From Nocardia mexicana NBRC 108244 (lineage in GTDB: Bacteria; Actinomycetota; Actinomycetes; Mycobacteriales; Mycobacteriaceae): DNA of 64,000 bases. Each line of letters starts with the position of its first letter. Positions within the stretch are counted from its first letter, which is position 1. The stretch is taken from assembly GCF_001613165.1 (NCBI RefSeq), contig NZ_BDBV01000096.1:1-64000 (forward strand), read 5' to 3'. Positions 15,817 through 24,181 of this stretch are shown here, piece by piece. The position numbers were made by a program, and so were the translations under genes. The notes under the pieces were generated by a model. The model saw only the letters and a program-made list of their open reading frames with translations, searched no databases and was not told the DNA's origin.

Positions 15817-17154
15817 ATGACCACCACCACAACCACCGGCCAGGTGCTGCTCGAGGTCGACGACGTCGGCATGTCCTTCCGCGGCGCCGCCGGCGACCGC
15901 CTGCAGGTGCTCGACCACATCGACCTCACCCTGCACAGCGGCGAAATCGTCGCCCTGCTGGGACGTTCCGGCTCCGGCAAGTCCACGCTGCTGCGCACCA
16001 TCGCCGGTCTCATAGCCCCCACCTCGGGGCACGTGCGCTACCGCGGCACCGAACTCGACGGCGCCAATCCCGGTGCGGCCCTGGTCTTCCAGTCCTTCGC
16101 GCTGATGCCGTGGCTGACCGTGCAGGACAATGTCGAACTGGGACTTGCCGCGCGCGGCGTGCCCCCGGCCGAACGCCGCCAGCAGGCCCTCGACGCGATC
16201 GACATGATCGGCCTCGACGGCTTCGAAACCGCCTATCCCAAGGAGCTTTCCGGCGGTATGCGCCAGCGCGTCGGATTCGCCCGCGCGCTGGTACTGCGCC
16301 CGGACCTGCTGCTGATGGACGAGCCGTTCTCCGCCCTGGACGTGCTGACCGCGGAGAACCTGCGCACCGAGATCGTGAACCTGTGGGACACACCGGATTT
16401 CCCCACCAAGTCCATCTGCATCGTCACCCACAACATCGAGGAGGCGGTGCTGCTGGCCGACCGGGTGGTGGTGCTGGGCGCCAATCCGGGCCGCATCATC
16501 GCCGACATCCCGGTCACCGGGCCGCGCCCGCGCGACCGCCGCACCCCGGGTTTCGAGCTGCTGGTCGACGAGATCTACGGCCTGCTCACCGGCCGCGACA
16601 CCCAGCGCGCCCAACCGGAACCGGATAAGGCGACCCCGACCGCGACCCCGCTGCCCGACGCCTCGGTGGGCGGGCTCGCCGGTCTGGTCGAACTGGTCTA
16701 CGCCTCCGGCGGCCGCGCCGATCTGCCCGATATCGCCGACGAGCTGAACTTCGAGATCGACGATCTGCTGCCCCTCGTCGACGCCGCCGCCATGCTCGGA
16801 TTCGTCACCGTCGAATCCGGCGACATCACCCTCACCGAGATCGGCACCGGCATCACCACCGCCGATATCCAGCGGTCCAAGGAGATCTTCGCCGAACAGG
16901 CCCGCCACCGCGCGCCGCTGGTGCGCACCATCTGCAAGGGCCTGGCAGGCAGCGCCGACGGCAAACTCCGCGCCTCGTTCTTCCTGGACCTGCTGCGCCG
17001 CGGCTTCTCCCCCGACGACGCTCGCCGCCAGCTCGACATCGCCATCGACTGGGGCCGCTACGCCGAACTCTACGACTACGACGCCGACGACGACATGATC
17101 ACCGCCGACCCGGCGTCGGAGGAGTTCGCGGGAGTCCGCGACAACTGGACCTGA
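15817..17154 (+). CDS. ABC transporter ATPase with C-terminal AAA-associated domain
   Basis: The protein is 445 aa from ATG 15817, 14 nt after the permease stop, with GGAGAG as ribosome-binding site. Walker A GRSGSGKST (about 49-57), signature LSGGMRQR, Walker B LLLMDEPFSALD and the His switch VTHNIEEAV are intact. After a Pro/Thr linker (about 260-290) comes an extra domain of about 150 residues (GGLAGLVELVYASGGRADLPDIADELNFEIDDLLPLVDAA), which looks like the AAA-associated C-terminal domain (PF09821) known from some NitT/TauT-type ATPases. That domain resembles a winged helix and may sense a signal. Last gene of the Mg2+-riboswitch operon. Confidence 0.9.
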   Translation: MTTTTTTGQVLLEVDDVGMSFRGAAGDRLQVLDHIDLTLHSGEIVALLGRSGSGKSTLLRTIAGLIAPTSGHVRYRGTELDGANPGAALVFQSFALMPWLTVQDNVELGLAARGVPPAERRQQALDAIDMIGLDGFETAYPKELSGGMRQRVGFARALVLRPDLLLMDEPFSALDVLTAENLRTEIVNLWDTPDFPTKSICIVTHNIEEAVLLADRVVVLGANPGRIIADIPVTGPRPRDRRTPGFELLVDEIYGLLTGRDTQRAQPEPDKATPTATPLPDASVGGLAGLVELVYASGGRADLPDIADELNFEIDDLLPLVDAAAMLGFVTVESGDITLTEIGTGITTADIQRSKEIFAEQARHRAPLVRTICKGLAGSADGKLRASFFLDLLRRGFSPDDARRQLDIAIDWGRYAELYDYDADDDMITADPASEEFAGVRDNWT

Positions 17155-17168
17155 GCGTGGCCGCCTGA

Positions 17169-17256
17169 CACATATTTCCGGCTCCGGCGGTCCTCCACAT
17201 ATTTCCGGCTCCGGCGGTCCCTCCGATTATTTCCGGCATGCTCTCGGCCGGAATCC
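17169..17256. repeat. tandem TATTTCCGGC repeats with half of a palindromic repeat
   Basis: A 25-bp unit (17169-17193) recurs exactly at 17196-17220. A third TATTTCCGGC (17228-17237) opens a 29-bp stretch that matches the left arm of the large palindrome at 19556 in all but three positions. The block fills the gap between the convergent ATPase and TetR genes, so it could end both transcripts; it is also part of a small dispersed repeat family. Confidence 0.7.
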
Positions 17257-17263
17257 CGTTCGC

Positions 17264-18004
17264 TCAAGATGATTCGGTACGCGGCCACGTCTCGATCGCG
17301 GGACGGCCGCCGCGCAACCGCGCCTCCAAACCGTCCAATACGCACAGCAGGCCGAAGTCGTAGGCGATCATGCGCGCGGCGTCCGGATTGGTGGGCATGT
17401 TGCGGTGGTAGTCCGCGAGCAGTTCGGGATAGTCGGCGGCCAGTTCGTCCAACGTGGTCATCGCGCTCTCGTAGTCCCACTCCTCGCCCCCGGAGGCGCG
17501 TTTGAGGCTGATCTCCGGAAGGACCTGGCCCAGTACGAAACTGATCACCGCACCGGAGGCGAGGTAGATGTCCAGCCCGGTGAATCCGGCCTGCACGAAC
17601 GCCCGCCGCAGCCGGTCGCTGAGCTCGAACGCCTTGGGCCCCACCATCGGCATCTGACCGACTAGCGCGGCCACCCAGGGATGTTCCAGCATGGTCGCGC
17701 GCAGGCTGTAGGCGAAGGTCGTGATCACCTGACGCCACGACTCCTGCTCGGGTTCGGGCACCTCGACCCAGCCCCAGAACTCGTCGAGCGTGAGCTCGAG
17801 CAGCTCGTTCTTGTTCGCGACGTGCCAGTACAGGCTGGTGGCCCCGGCGTTCAGCTTGGCGCCGAGTTTGCGCATGCTCAGCGCCTCCATCCCCTCGGCG
17901 TCCAGCAGTTCCAGCGCCGCCGCGACGATCTGGTCGCGTCCCAGCCCCGCGCTCTTGGGTTGCCGTGGCGGTCGGGTCCACACCGAGGAGAACTGTTTGG
18001 GCAC
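17264..18004 (-). CDS. TetR-family regulator of the adjacent MFS pump
   Basis: About 246 aa. The helix-turn-helix is DQIVAAALELLDAEGMEALSMRKLGAKLNAGATSLYWHVANKNELLEL (about 24-70), followed by a C-terminal domain like that of TetR itself (VGPKAFELSDRLRRAFVQAGF). It is divergent from the MFS gene and both starts crowd into under 60 bp. GTG 18028 and 18022 lie inside the likely operator, so GTG 18004 is preferred; none has a good Shine-Dalgarno. It probably represses the pump and itself until a drug-like ligand binds (inference from arrangement). Confidence 0.85.
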   Translation of the reverse strand: MPKQFSSVWTRPPRQPKSAGLGRDQIVAAALELLDAEGMEALSMRKLGAKLNAGATSLYWHVANKNELLELTLDEFWGWVEVPEPEQESWRQVITTFAYSLRATMLEHPWVAALVGQMPMVGPKAFELSDRLRRAFVQAGFTGLDIYLASGAVISFVLGQVLPEISLKRASGGEEWDYESAMTTLDELAADYPELLADYHRNMPTNPDAARMIAYDFGLLCVLDGLEARLRGGRPAIETWPRTESS

Positions 18005-18017
18005 AGGGTCACCATAA

Positions 18018-18058
18018 TTCACTGGCACAGTGTTCGAGACTATCGTACGCTGTGCGAG
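18018..18058. promoter_or_regulatory. divergent promoter and operator for tetR / MFS
   Basis: CACTGGCACAGTG (18020-18032) is a perfect 5-3-5 palindrome. A related inverted half (CTGTGC, 18050-18055) pairs with GCACAG 18025-18030. For the pump, TTCACT (18018-18023) and TATCGT (18041-18046) make a -35/-10 pair with 17-bp spacing, only 5 nt before GTG 18052, which suggests a leaderless transcript. The palindrome covers the -35. Confidence 0.55.
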
Positions 18059-19539
18059 TGGAATCGAACGATGTACGAGAATCGTCCGAGGACATCACCC
18101 GCGACCCGCGGCGCTGGTGGATCCTCGGAGTGCTCTGCCTGTCCCTGCTGGTGCTGATGATCGACGGCACCGTGCTCAATATCGCCATCCCCGCACTGAT
18201 CCGAGAGCTCGACGCCACCCCGTCGGATGTGCAGTGGATCCTCGACGGCTACATCCTCGTGTTCGCGGGCCTGTTGCTCACCGCCGGTGCGCTGTCGGAC
18301 CGATTCGGCCGCCGCCGGATGCTGATCACCGGCCTGGCCGTCTTCGGCGCGGCGTCGCTGCTGGCGGTGCTGGCCACCGAGCCGTGGCAGGTGATCGCCG
18401 CCCGCGTGGCCATGGGCGTGGGTGGCTCGCTGCTGATGCCCTCGACCCTGTCCATCCTGATGACGTCGTTCGCCGAGGACGAGCGGCGCAAGGCGTTCGC
18501 CGCCTGGTCGACGGTGTCGATGGTCGGCATCGTGCTCGGCCCGACCCTGGGCGGGCTCCTGCTCGAGCACTTCTGGTGGGGCTCGGTGTTCCTGCTCAAC
18601 ATCCCCGTCGCGATCATCGCGATCGCGGCCGCGCTGGCGCTGATGCCCGAGACCTACGGTCAGCAGCGACCGATCGACCTGGTCGGCGTGGTGCTGTCGA
18701 TCGTGGCGCTGACCTCGACGGTATACGTCATCATCGAGCGGGAGTGGAACATCCCCGTGATCGCGCTGGCCGTCGTCGCCGGGGCCGGATTCGCGTGGTG
18801 GGAGTACCGCTCGCCGCATCCGATGCTGCCGCTGGTGGTCTTCCGCAACCGCGACTTCACCGGCGCCTGCCTGACGCTGCTGCTGATGATGTTCGGCATG
18901 GGCGCGGTGCTGCTGATGCTCACCCAGTACCTGCAGTTCGTGCTCGGCTACGGGCCGATGAAGGCGGGCTGGGCGCTGTTCCCGTACGCCGTGGCCGCCG
19001 CGGTGTTCAACGGGCTCGGTGCCACGCTCGGCAAGAAGCTCAGCAACAAGACGCTCATCGTCACGGGCCTGCTGGTGATGGGCGGCGCCTTCGCGATCCT
19101 GGCCAATGCCGACAGCTACCCGTGGGTGCTGGCCGCGATGCTGGTGATGGGCATCGGCGGCGGCTTGGCCGGTCCCGCCGCCTACGCCTCGATCATGAGC
19201 GCCATCCCGCTCGAGCACGCGGGTGTCGGCTCGGCCATGAACGACACCCTGCAGCAGGTCGGCCAGGCGATCTCCATCGCCGTGCTGGGTAGCGTGCTGG
19301 CCGGGGTGTTCACCGAGAACATGCCCGCCGATGTCCCCGCGGCCGCCCGCGACAGTATCGGTGCCGCGTTCGGGCTCGGCTTCGTCGAACCGGCCAAGAC
19401 GGCCTTCACCGCCGCCATGTCCTACGGTTCGTGGATCAGCGCCGGATTCGCCGTCGCCGCCGCCCTACTCGGTCTGATCCTGCTGCGTGCCCGCAAGCCC
19501 AGCGCGGCGAAAGAGCCCGAGACGGTCCCGGTCGCGTAG
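18052..19539 (+). CDS. MFS drug efflux transporter, DHA2 (14-helix) type
   Basis: About 495 aa with 14 hydrophobic segments. Motif A is LSDRFGRRRMLITG. The DHA2 pattern is LMIDGTVLNIAIPALIRELDATPSDVQWILDGYILVFAGLLL, with Asp in helix 1. Motif C-like GIVLGPTLGGLLLEHFWW follows. Members export lipophilic drugs with protons (EmrB/QacA group). The start is placed at GTG 18052 from the leaderless promoter; the open frame upstream to 17965 overlaps the operator and tetR. It probably defends against a compound sensed by the divergent TetR. Confidence 0.9.
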   Translation: MRVESNDVRESSEDITRDPRRWWILGVLCLSLLVLMIDGTVLNIAIPALIRELDATPSDVQWILDGYILVFAGLLLTAGALSDRFGRRRMLITGLAVFGAASLLAVLATEPWQVIAARVAMGVGGSLLMPSTLSILMTSFAEDERRKAFAAWSTVSMVGIVLGPTLGGLLLEHFWWGSVFLLNIPVAIIAIAAALALMPETYGQQRPIDLVGVVLSIVALTSTVYVIIEREWNIPVIALAVVAGAGFAWWEYRSPHPMLPLVVFRNRDFTGACLTLLLMMFGMGAVLLMLTQYLQFVLGYGPMKAGWALFPYAVAAAVFNGLGATLGKKLSNKTLIVTGLLVMGGAFAILANADSYPWVLAAMLVMGIGGGLAGPAAYASIMSAIPLEHAGVGSAMNDTLQQVGQAISIAVLGSVLAGVFTENMPADVPAAARDSIGAAFGLGFVEPAKTAFTAAMSYGSWISAGFAVAAALLGLILLRARKPSAAKEPETVPVA

Positions 19540-19552
19540 GTCCGGCACCCAC

Positions 19553-19625
19553 CCCTATTTCCGGCACGCTTTTGGCCGGAATCCAACGGCGAGAGATTCC
19601 GGCCAAAAGCGTGCCGGAAATAGGG
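19553..19625. repeat. large perfect palindrome (31-bp arms), possible terminator
   Basis: Arms 19553-19583 and 19595-19625 are exact reverse complements of 31 nt, separated by an 11-nt loop. The sequence begins TATTTCCGGCACGC and contains TTGGCCGGAATC; a near copy of one arm is at 17228-17256. It lies 13 nt after the MFS stop. Such a long perfect hairpin without a T-tract fits a REP-like dispersed palindrome that also ends transcription. Confidence 0.85.
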
Positions 19626-19673
19626 AGTAGGGCGGAACGATGATTTCCGCCGCCGCGGTCGGTCTCCATTCGT

Positions 19674-20222
19674 ATGCGAGATCTGATTGTCACCGAGAAC
19701 ATCACGCTCGACGGGGTCATCGACGCGACCGGCGGCTGGTTCCAGGTCGCCGACGACGGAGATCAGGCGGATCTGGTTGCCGCACTGCGGGAGCAGAGCG
19801 CCGCGGCCGATGCGTTCCTCGTCGGCCGCCGGACCTTCGAGGACATGCGCGGGTACTGGCCGCTGCGGGACGACGACACCACCGGGGTGCGCGACTACCT
19901 GAACGAGGTCGACAAGTACGTCGTGTCCAGCACCCTCGGCGACCCGAAATGGGAGCACAGCACGGTCCTGCGCGGCCCCCTCGACCACGACATCCGGTCG
20001 CTGAAGTCGCTGCCCGGCAAGGACATCGTGACCACCGGCAGCATCATGCTGGTGCACGGCCTGATCGCCGCCGGACTGGTCGACGAATACCGGTTGTTCG
20101 TGTACCCGGTCGTAGTCGGCAGCGGCGCAAGACTTTTCGAGGAGACAGCGATACCCCGGCTCAACCTCGTCGAGTCCCGCGCATTCCGCAACGGCGTCGT
20201 GCTGCTGCGCTATCGGGCGTAG
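19674..20222 (+). CDS. RibD C-terminal / dihydrofolate-reductase-like protein
   Basis: The protein is 182 aa. MRDLIVTENITLDGVIDATGGW is the typical start of the YyaP/RibD-C group. Then come DAFLVGRRTFEDMRGYWP, the strand KYVVSSTLG, and DIVTTGSIMLVHGLIAAGLVDEYRLFVYPVVVGSGARLFE, which forms the NADPH site and core. Family proteins are small NADPH-dependent reductases of unproven substrate; they are neither true DHFR nor the riboflavin enzyme. The gene stands alone between two MFS genes and is convergent with the second. Probably cytoplasmic. Confidence 0.88.
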   Translation: MRDLIVTENITLDGVIDATGGWFQVADDGDQADLVAALREQSAAADAFLVGRRTFEDMRGYWPLRDDDTTGVRDYLNEVDKYVVSSTLGDPKWEHSTVLRGPLDHDIRSLKSLPGKDIVTTGSIMLVHGLIAAGLVDEYRLFVYPVVVGSGARLFEETAIPRLNLVESRAFRNGVVLLRYRA

Positions 20223-20237
20223 GCCGGTCCTGCGACC

Positions 20238-20274
20238 GGGTGGCTCTCCCGCCGCGACGACGGGAGGGCCACCC
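20238..20274. terminator. bidirectional hairpin terminator
   Basis: GGGTGGCTCTCCCG (20238-20251) pairs with CGGGAGGGCCACCC (20261-20274) with one mismatch, around a 9-nt loop. It lies between two convergent genes, 16 nt after the reductase stop and 8 nt from the MFS stop. Confidence 0.75.
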
Positions 20275-20281
20275 GAAACCC

Positions 20282-21847
20282 TCAGTGCCCCATCATGACC
20301 GGGGCATCGGCCCCCTCGGGGGCCTGCGGCCTGGTCCGCGGCAGGAACGCCGCCGGGATCAGGGTCGCGACGAGCAGCACGACCGCGATGATGTAGGTGT
20401 CGGCGAACGCCCCGGCGGCCTGGTCGAACCCGGCCTCCAGGGCGCCGGGCGGCAGCTGCGCGGCGATCTGCGGCTGGCTGCTCGACGCGATGGCCGCACC
20501 GGCGAGTTCGTTGTTGTTCAACAGGTTCGTCAGCACCACCGACATGATCGCGGTGCCGATCGAACCGGCCGCCTGATTCACGATGTTCATCAGCGTCGAC
20601 CCGCGCGCCACCTGCTGGTGGGTCAGCGTCTGGATGGCGGCGGTCATGGTCGGCATCATGGTGCAGCCCATGCCGAGACCCATCACGAACAGCGCCCCGC
20701 CCATCAGCAGATACGACGTGTCGGCGTCCAGTTGCGTGAAGAACGTCAGGCTCACCGCCATCACCACGACACCGGTCAGCACGATCTTGCCGGGACCGAT
20801 CTTGTCGACCAGGCGTCCGGCGATCGGCATCGTCAGCATCGCGCCGAGACCCTGTGGCGCCAGCAGCAGTCCGGCATCGAGCGCCGACTCGCCGCGCACC
20901 TGCTGCAGATAGCTCGGCAGCAGCAGCCCCGACCCCATGAAGGCGATCGCGAACAGCAGCATCGTCAGCACCGAGAAGGTCAGCGCCCGGTTCCGGAACA
21001 GATGCAGATCGATGAGCGGATGTTCGGTGCGCAGCGCGTGGAATACGAACGCCACCATCAGCACCAGTCCGATCGCGGCCGGGATGAGCACCTTCCCCGC
21101 CAGCACCGTCTGCTCCTCCGGGATGGTGGACACGCCGTAGAGGAACAGCGCCAGACCCGGCGAGGCCAGCGCCATGCCGAGGAAGTCGAACGACTGCGAG
21201 GGCTCCGGGCGGTCCTTCGGGAACATCAGGAAGGCCAACGCCAGCGACAGGATGCCGATCGGGACGTTGATCAGGAAGATCAGCCGCCATCCGGCGAGAT
21301 GGACGAACCCGTCGATATCGATGCCGATCAGCCAGCCGCCCAGAATGGGCCCGAGAATCGGCCCGAGCAGCATCGGCACCCCGAGCACCGCCATCACCCG
21401 GCCGACCCGGTGCGGCCCCGCCGCATGCGTCATGATCGTCATGCCCAGCGGCATCAGCATGCCGCCGCCGAGGCCCTGGATCACCCGGAACGCGATGAGC
21501 GCCTGCATATTCCAGGCGGTGGCGCACAGGATCGAGCCGAGCACGAAGAACAGCAGCGCCATCATGTACAGCCGCTTGGTGCCGAACCGATCCGCGGCCC
21601 ACCCCGTCACGGGGATGACGCTCGCCAGCGCCAGCGTGTACCCCGTCATCGACCAGGCGGCGACGGCGTAGCTGGCATGGAATTCGGTCTGGAACTTGGG
21701 CAGGGCGATGATCACCACGGTGATGTCGAGAATCGACATGATCGCGCCCAGCACCACGACGCCCGCCACCTTGAAAACGGCGGCGTCGAGCTTGTCGGAG
21801 GTCGGATCCGGATCCGCCCCGGTGTGTGTATCCGGAGGTGAAGTCAC
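20282..21847 (-). CDS. MFS drug efflux transporter, DHA2 type
   Basis: The protein is 521 aa with about 14 membrane helices. Helix 1 contains IMSILDITVVIIALPKFQ; motif A-like AADRFGTKRLYMMA and motif C VPMLLGPILGPILGGWLI are present. The closest type is the EmrB/QacA proton-drug antiporter group. The start is GTG 21847 after GGCAGG. The N-terminal 25 residues (SPPDTHTGADPDPTSD) are soluble and acidic. No regulator is adjacent, which differs from the first pump. Substrates unknown. Confidence 0.9.
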   Translation of the reverse strand: MTSPPDTHTGADPDPTSDKLDAAVFKVAGVVVLGAIMSILDITVVIIALPKFQTEFHASYAVAAWSMTGYTLALASVIPVTGWAADRFGTKRLYMMALLFFVLGSILCATAWNMQALIAFRVIQGLGGGMLMPLGMTIMTHAAGPHRVGRVMAVLGVPMLLGPILGPILGGWLIGIDIDGFVHLAGWRLIFLINVPIGILSLALAFLMFPKDRPEPSQSFDFLGMALASPGLALFLYGVSTIPEEQTVLAGKVLIPAAIGLVLMVAFVFHALRTEHPLIDLHLFRNRALTFSVLTMLLFAIAFMGSGLLLPSYLQQVRGESALDAGLLLAPQGLGAMLTMPIAGRLVDKIGPGKIVLTGVVVMAVSLTFFTQLDADTSYLLMGGALFVMGLGMGCTMMPTMTAAIQTLTHQQVARGSTLMNIVNQAAGSIGTAIMSVVLTNLLNNNELAGAAIASSSQPQIAAQLPPGALEAGFDQAAGAFADTYIIAVVLLVATLIPAAFLPRTRPQAPEGADAPVMMGH

Positions 21848-22041
21848 CGCTTCAGCCTGCCACCTGTTCTACCGAATGACCAGATCCATTTTCCGGGCCC
21901 GGCGGCCCGCGAAACCTCCACGGAAAGCAACTGTTTCGCAATCACCGGACCGCCCCGGCAACTGGGGTACCCGGAAACCGCGATACCGCCGCCCGGCCGC
22001 AAATACACTCGAATCGGGCACCGGGATGAGGGGAGGTGCGC

Positions 22042-23598
22042 GTGGTAGAGCAAACTGCGCGCGGATTCGGTCGATCTCGCGCATTCTCCCTCGGACGAAC
22101 CGGCGTGCTGGCCGCGGTGCTGCTGCTGACGGCCACCGCCTGCGGCCTGCTCCCGGTGGTGCAGCCGCCCGACTTCTACCCGGCCGAACTGGCCCGGTTC
22201 TACACCCAGAAACCCCACTGGGGCTCGTGCGAGCGGATGGACGAACCGCAGATCGGCCCGGAGGCCCGCTGCGCCCGGATCCTCGCGCCCCTGGACTACG
22301 ACCACCCGGCGGGACGCACCGTCGAACTGGCCGTCTCCCGCAAGCAGGCCGCCGGTGTGCGGGTCGGCGCGCTGCTGTTCAACCCGGGCGGTCCCGGCTC
22401 GCGCGGGCTGTCGCTGGTCGACAGCGTCGACGGCACCCCGCTGGCGCAGAGCTTCGACCGCATCGGATTCGACCCCCGCGGCGTCGGCGCCTCCCTGCCC
22501 CGCGTGTCCTGCGGCGACCCCAAGGACTACTTCGACCCCTTCGCACCCCGATTCGACACCAGCCCCGAGGGCATCGCCGAATACGAGCAGATGAACCGGA
22601 CCCAGGCCGCCCAGTGCGAAAAGCACAGCGGCGCAGACCTTCTCGCACACGTCGGCACGCGCGAGGTGGTCCGCGACATGGACATCATCCGCGCGGTGAC
22701 CGGCGACCGGCGGATGAACTACATCGGCTACTCCTACGGCACCCGGCTCGGCTGGGCCTACGCCGAGCGCTACCCACACCGGGTGCGCGCCATGGTGCTC
22801 GACGGCGCCGTCGCACCGCAGGAGAACACCTTCACCCGAACCCTGAACCAGGAGAGCGCATTCCAGAAGGCCTTCGACTCCTTCGCCATGGAATGCGCCC
22901 GCCGGTCGGACTGTCCCCTCGGCACCGATCCCACACAGGCACCCGCGCGCCTGCGCGAACTCACCGTGCCGTTGCAAACCGAACCGATGCGCTCACCCCG
23001 CGACCCGGCCGCCGAGCTGTTCTACACCGACGTCTACAACCGCACCGCCGTCGCGCTCTACAAGTCCGAGTCCTGGGACGGCCTGATCGCCGCCCTGCGC
23101 GCACTGCGCGACCGCAACCCCGATCCGATGCTCGACCTCGCCGACCACCTCGGCAGCGATCCGAACCCCGAACTCGTCGCCAGCGACGACGCCTACAACG
23201 CGATCACCTGCGTCGACCAGCCACCCATCACCGACCGCGCCGAGAACGACCGGCTCGAGGTGGAGGTGCGCCGGGCCGCCCCGTTCGAGGACGACGGCCG
23301 CGGCACCGGCCACGCCCCACTGGACCTGTGCGCGTTCTGGCCGGTGCCCCCGACCGGCCGCCCGCACACCCTGAACATCCCCGACCTGCCCACCGTGCTG
23401 GTCGTCTCCACAACCTACGACCCGGCCACCCCCCACCAGGCCGGGATCGACCTCGCACGGCAACTGCGCGCCCGCCTGATCACCTATCAGGGCACCCGGC
23501 ACACGATCGCACTGCTGGACAAATCCAAATGCGTCGACCAGCCGGTGATCGACTATCTCGTGACACTGCGGTTGCCCGCACAGGACGTGGTCTGTTGA
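22042..23598 (+). CDS. secreted lipoprotein hydrolase, TAP/Hip1 (SlpD) family
   Basis: About 518 aa. The signal sequence (RTGVLAAVLLLTATACGLLP) has a lipobox-like TAC, so it is probably an exported lipoprotein. The catalytic core includes LLFNPGGPGSRG (oxyanion loop), FDRIGFDPRGVGAS, the nucleophile Ser in MNYIGYSYGTRLGWAYA, and the C-terminal TAP-like part VVSTTYDPATPHQAG (Asp) and GTRHTIAL (His). Cys residues in the cap may form disulfides. Mycobacterial relatives (the Hip1/Rv2223c-Rv2224c group) are cell-envelope serine proteases or esterases. GTG 22042 is preferred since GGGGAGG sits 5 nt upstream. Confidence 0.88.
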   Translation: MVEQTARGFGRSRAFSLGRTGVLAAVLLLTATACGLLPVVQPPDFYPAELARFYTQKPHWGSCERMDEPQIGPEARCARILAPLDYDHPAGRTVELAVSRKQAAGVRVGALLFNPGGPGSRGLSLVDSVDGTPLAQSFDRIGFDPRGVGASLPRVSCGDPKDYFDPFAPRFDTSPEGIAEYEQMNRTQAAQCEKHSGADLLAHVGTREVVRDMDIIRAVTGDRRMNYIGYSYGTRLGWAYAERYPHRVRAMVLDGAVAPQENTFTRTLNQESAFQKAFDSFAMECARRSDCPLGTDPTQAPARLRELTVPLQTEPMRSPRDPAAELFYTDVYNRTAVALYKSESWDGLIAALRALRDRNPDPMLDLADHLGSDPNPELVASDDAYNAITCVDQPPITDRAENDRLEVEVRRAAPFEDDGRGTGHAPLDLCAFWPVPPTGRPHTLNIPDLPTVLVVSTTYDPATPHQAGIDLARQLRARLITYQGTRHTIALLDKSKCVDQPVIDYLVTLRLPAQDVVC

Positions 23599-23688
23599 GC
23601 ACGAGGCAAAAAGTTCTTTCCTCCCGACAACGACCATCGGGACGGATAGAGTGACCGGCACAGGGACGGCGACGAGGAGCGGGTGTAG

Positions 23689-24087
23689 GTGTCCATCGGG
23701 AAATTGGTGTCCTTCGATAGTTCTCGGGGGTTCGGTTTCATCCGCCCGGAAGACGGTGGCCCTGATGTGTTCGTGCACGTCAACGACATCGGATTGGATG
23801 AGGACGAATTGCGGCAGGGCCGCGTGTTCGAGTTCGAGGTGACCGAGGGCGATCGCGGGCCGAAGGCCGTCAATCTCACCGCGGTGGGCGGCCAGCCCGC
23901 GCCCGCGGCGCCGGTGCGGCATCGCAATCGCGAACGCAATTCCGGCCCACTCACCGCCGCGGAACATCGCCGGTTGATCACCGAACTGCTGCTGGACGCC
24001 AGCCCGGCGCTGACGGCCGGGGAAATACTCACCATCCGCGATCGCCTGACGAGCTTCGCCGATCAGCACGGATGGCTGGAGAACTGA
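23689..24087 (+). CDS. cold-shock-domain protein with C-terminal extension
   Basis: The protein is 132 aa. The N-terminal 65 residues form a cold-shock domain: IGKLVSFDSSRGFGFIRPED contains RNP1 (RGFGFI) and DVFVHVNDI is RNP2. A basic linker (VRHRNRERN) leads to a helical tail (LTAAEHRRLITELLLDASPALTAGEILTIRDRLTSFADQHGW) found in actinobacterial members. It should bind single-stranded RNA or DNA. GTG start at 23689 (MSIGKL). A single-gene unit between the hydrolase and ligC. Confidence 0.88.
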   Translation: MSIGKLVSFDSSRGFGFIRPEDGGPDVFVHVNDIGLDEDELRQGRVFEFEVTEGDRGPKAVNLTAVGGQPAPAAPVRHRNRERNSGPLTAAEHRRLITELLLDASPALTAGEILTIRDRLTSFADQHGWLEN

Positions 24088-24181
24088 CGAATCGGATTAC
24101 GATCTTGCTGGACGGTTGCGGGCGATGAATTCGACCGCCCCGCACCGTCGGTATGGGTGAGACCGACCCGAGGAGGATCGT

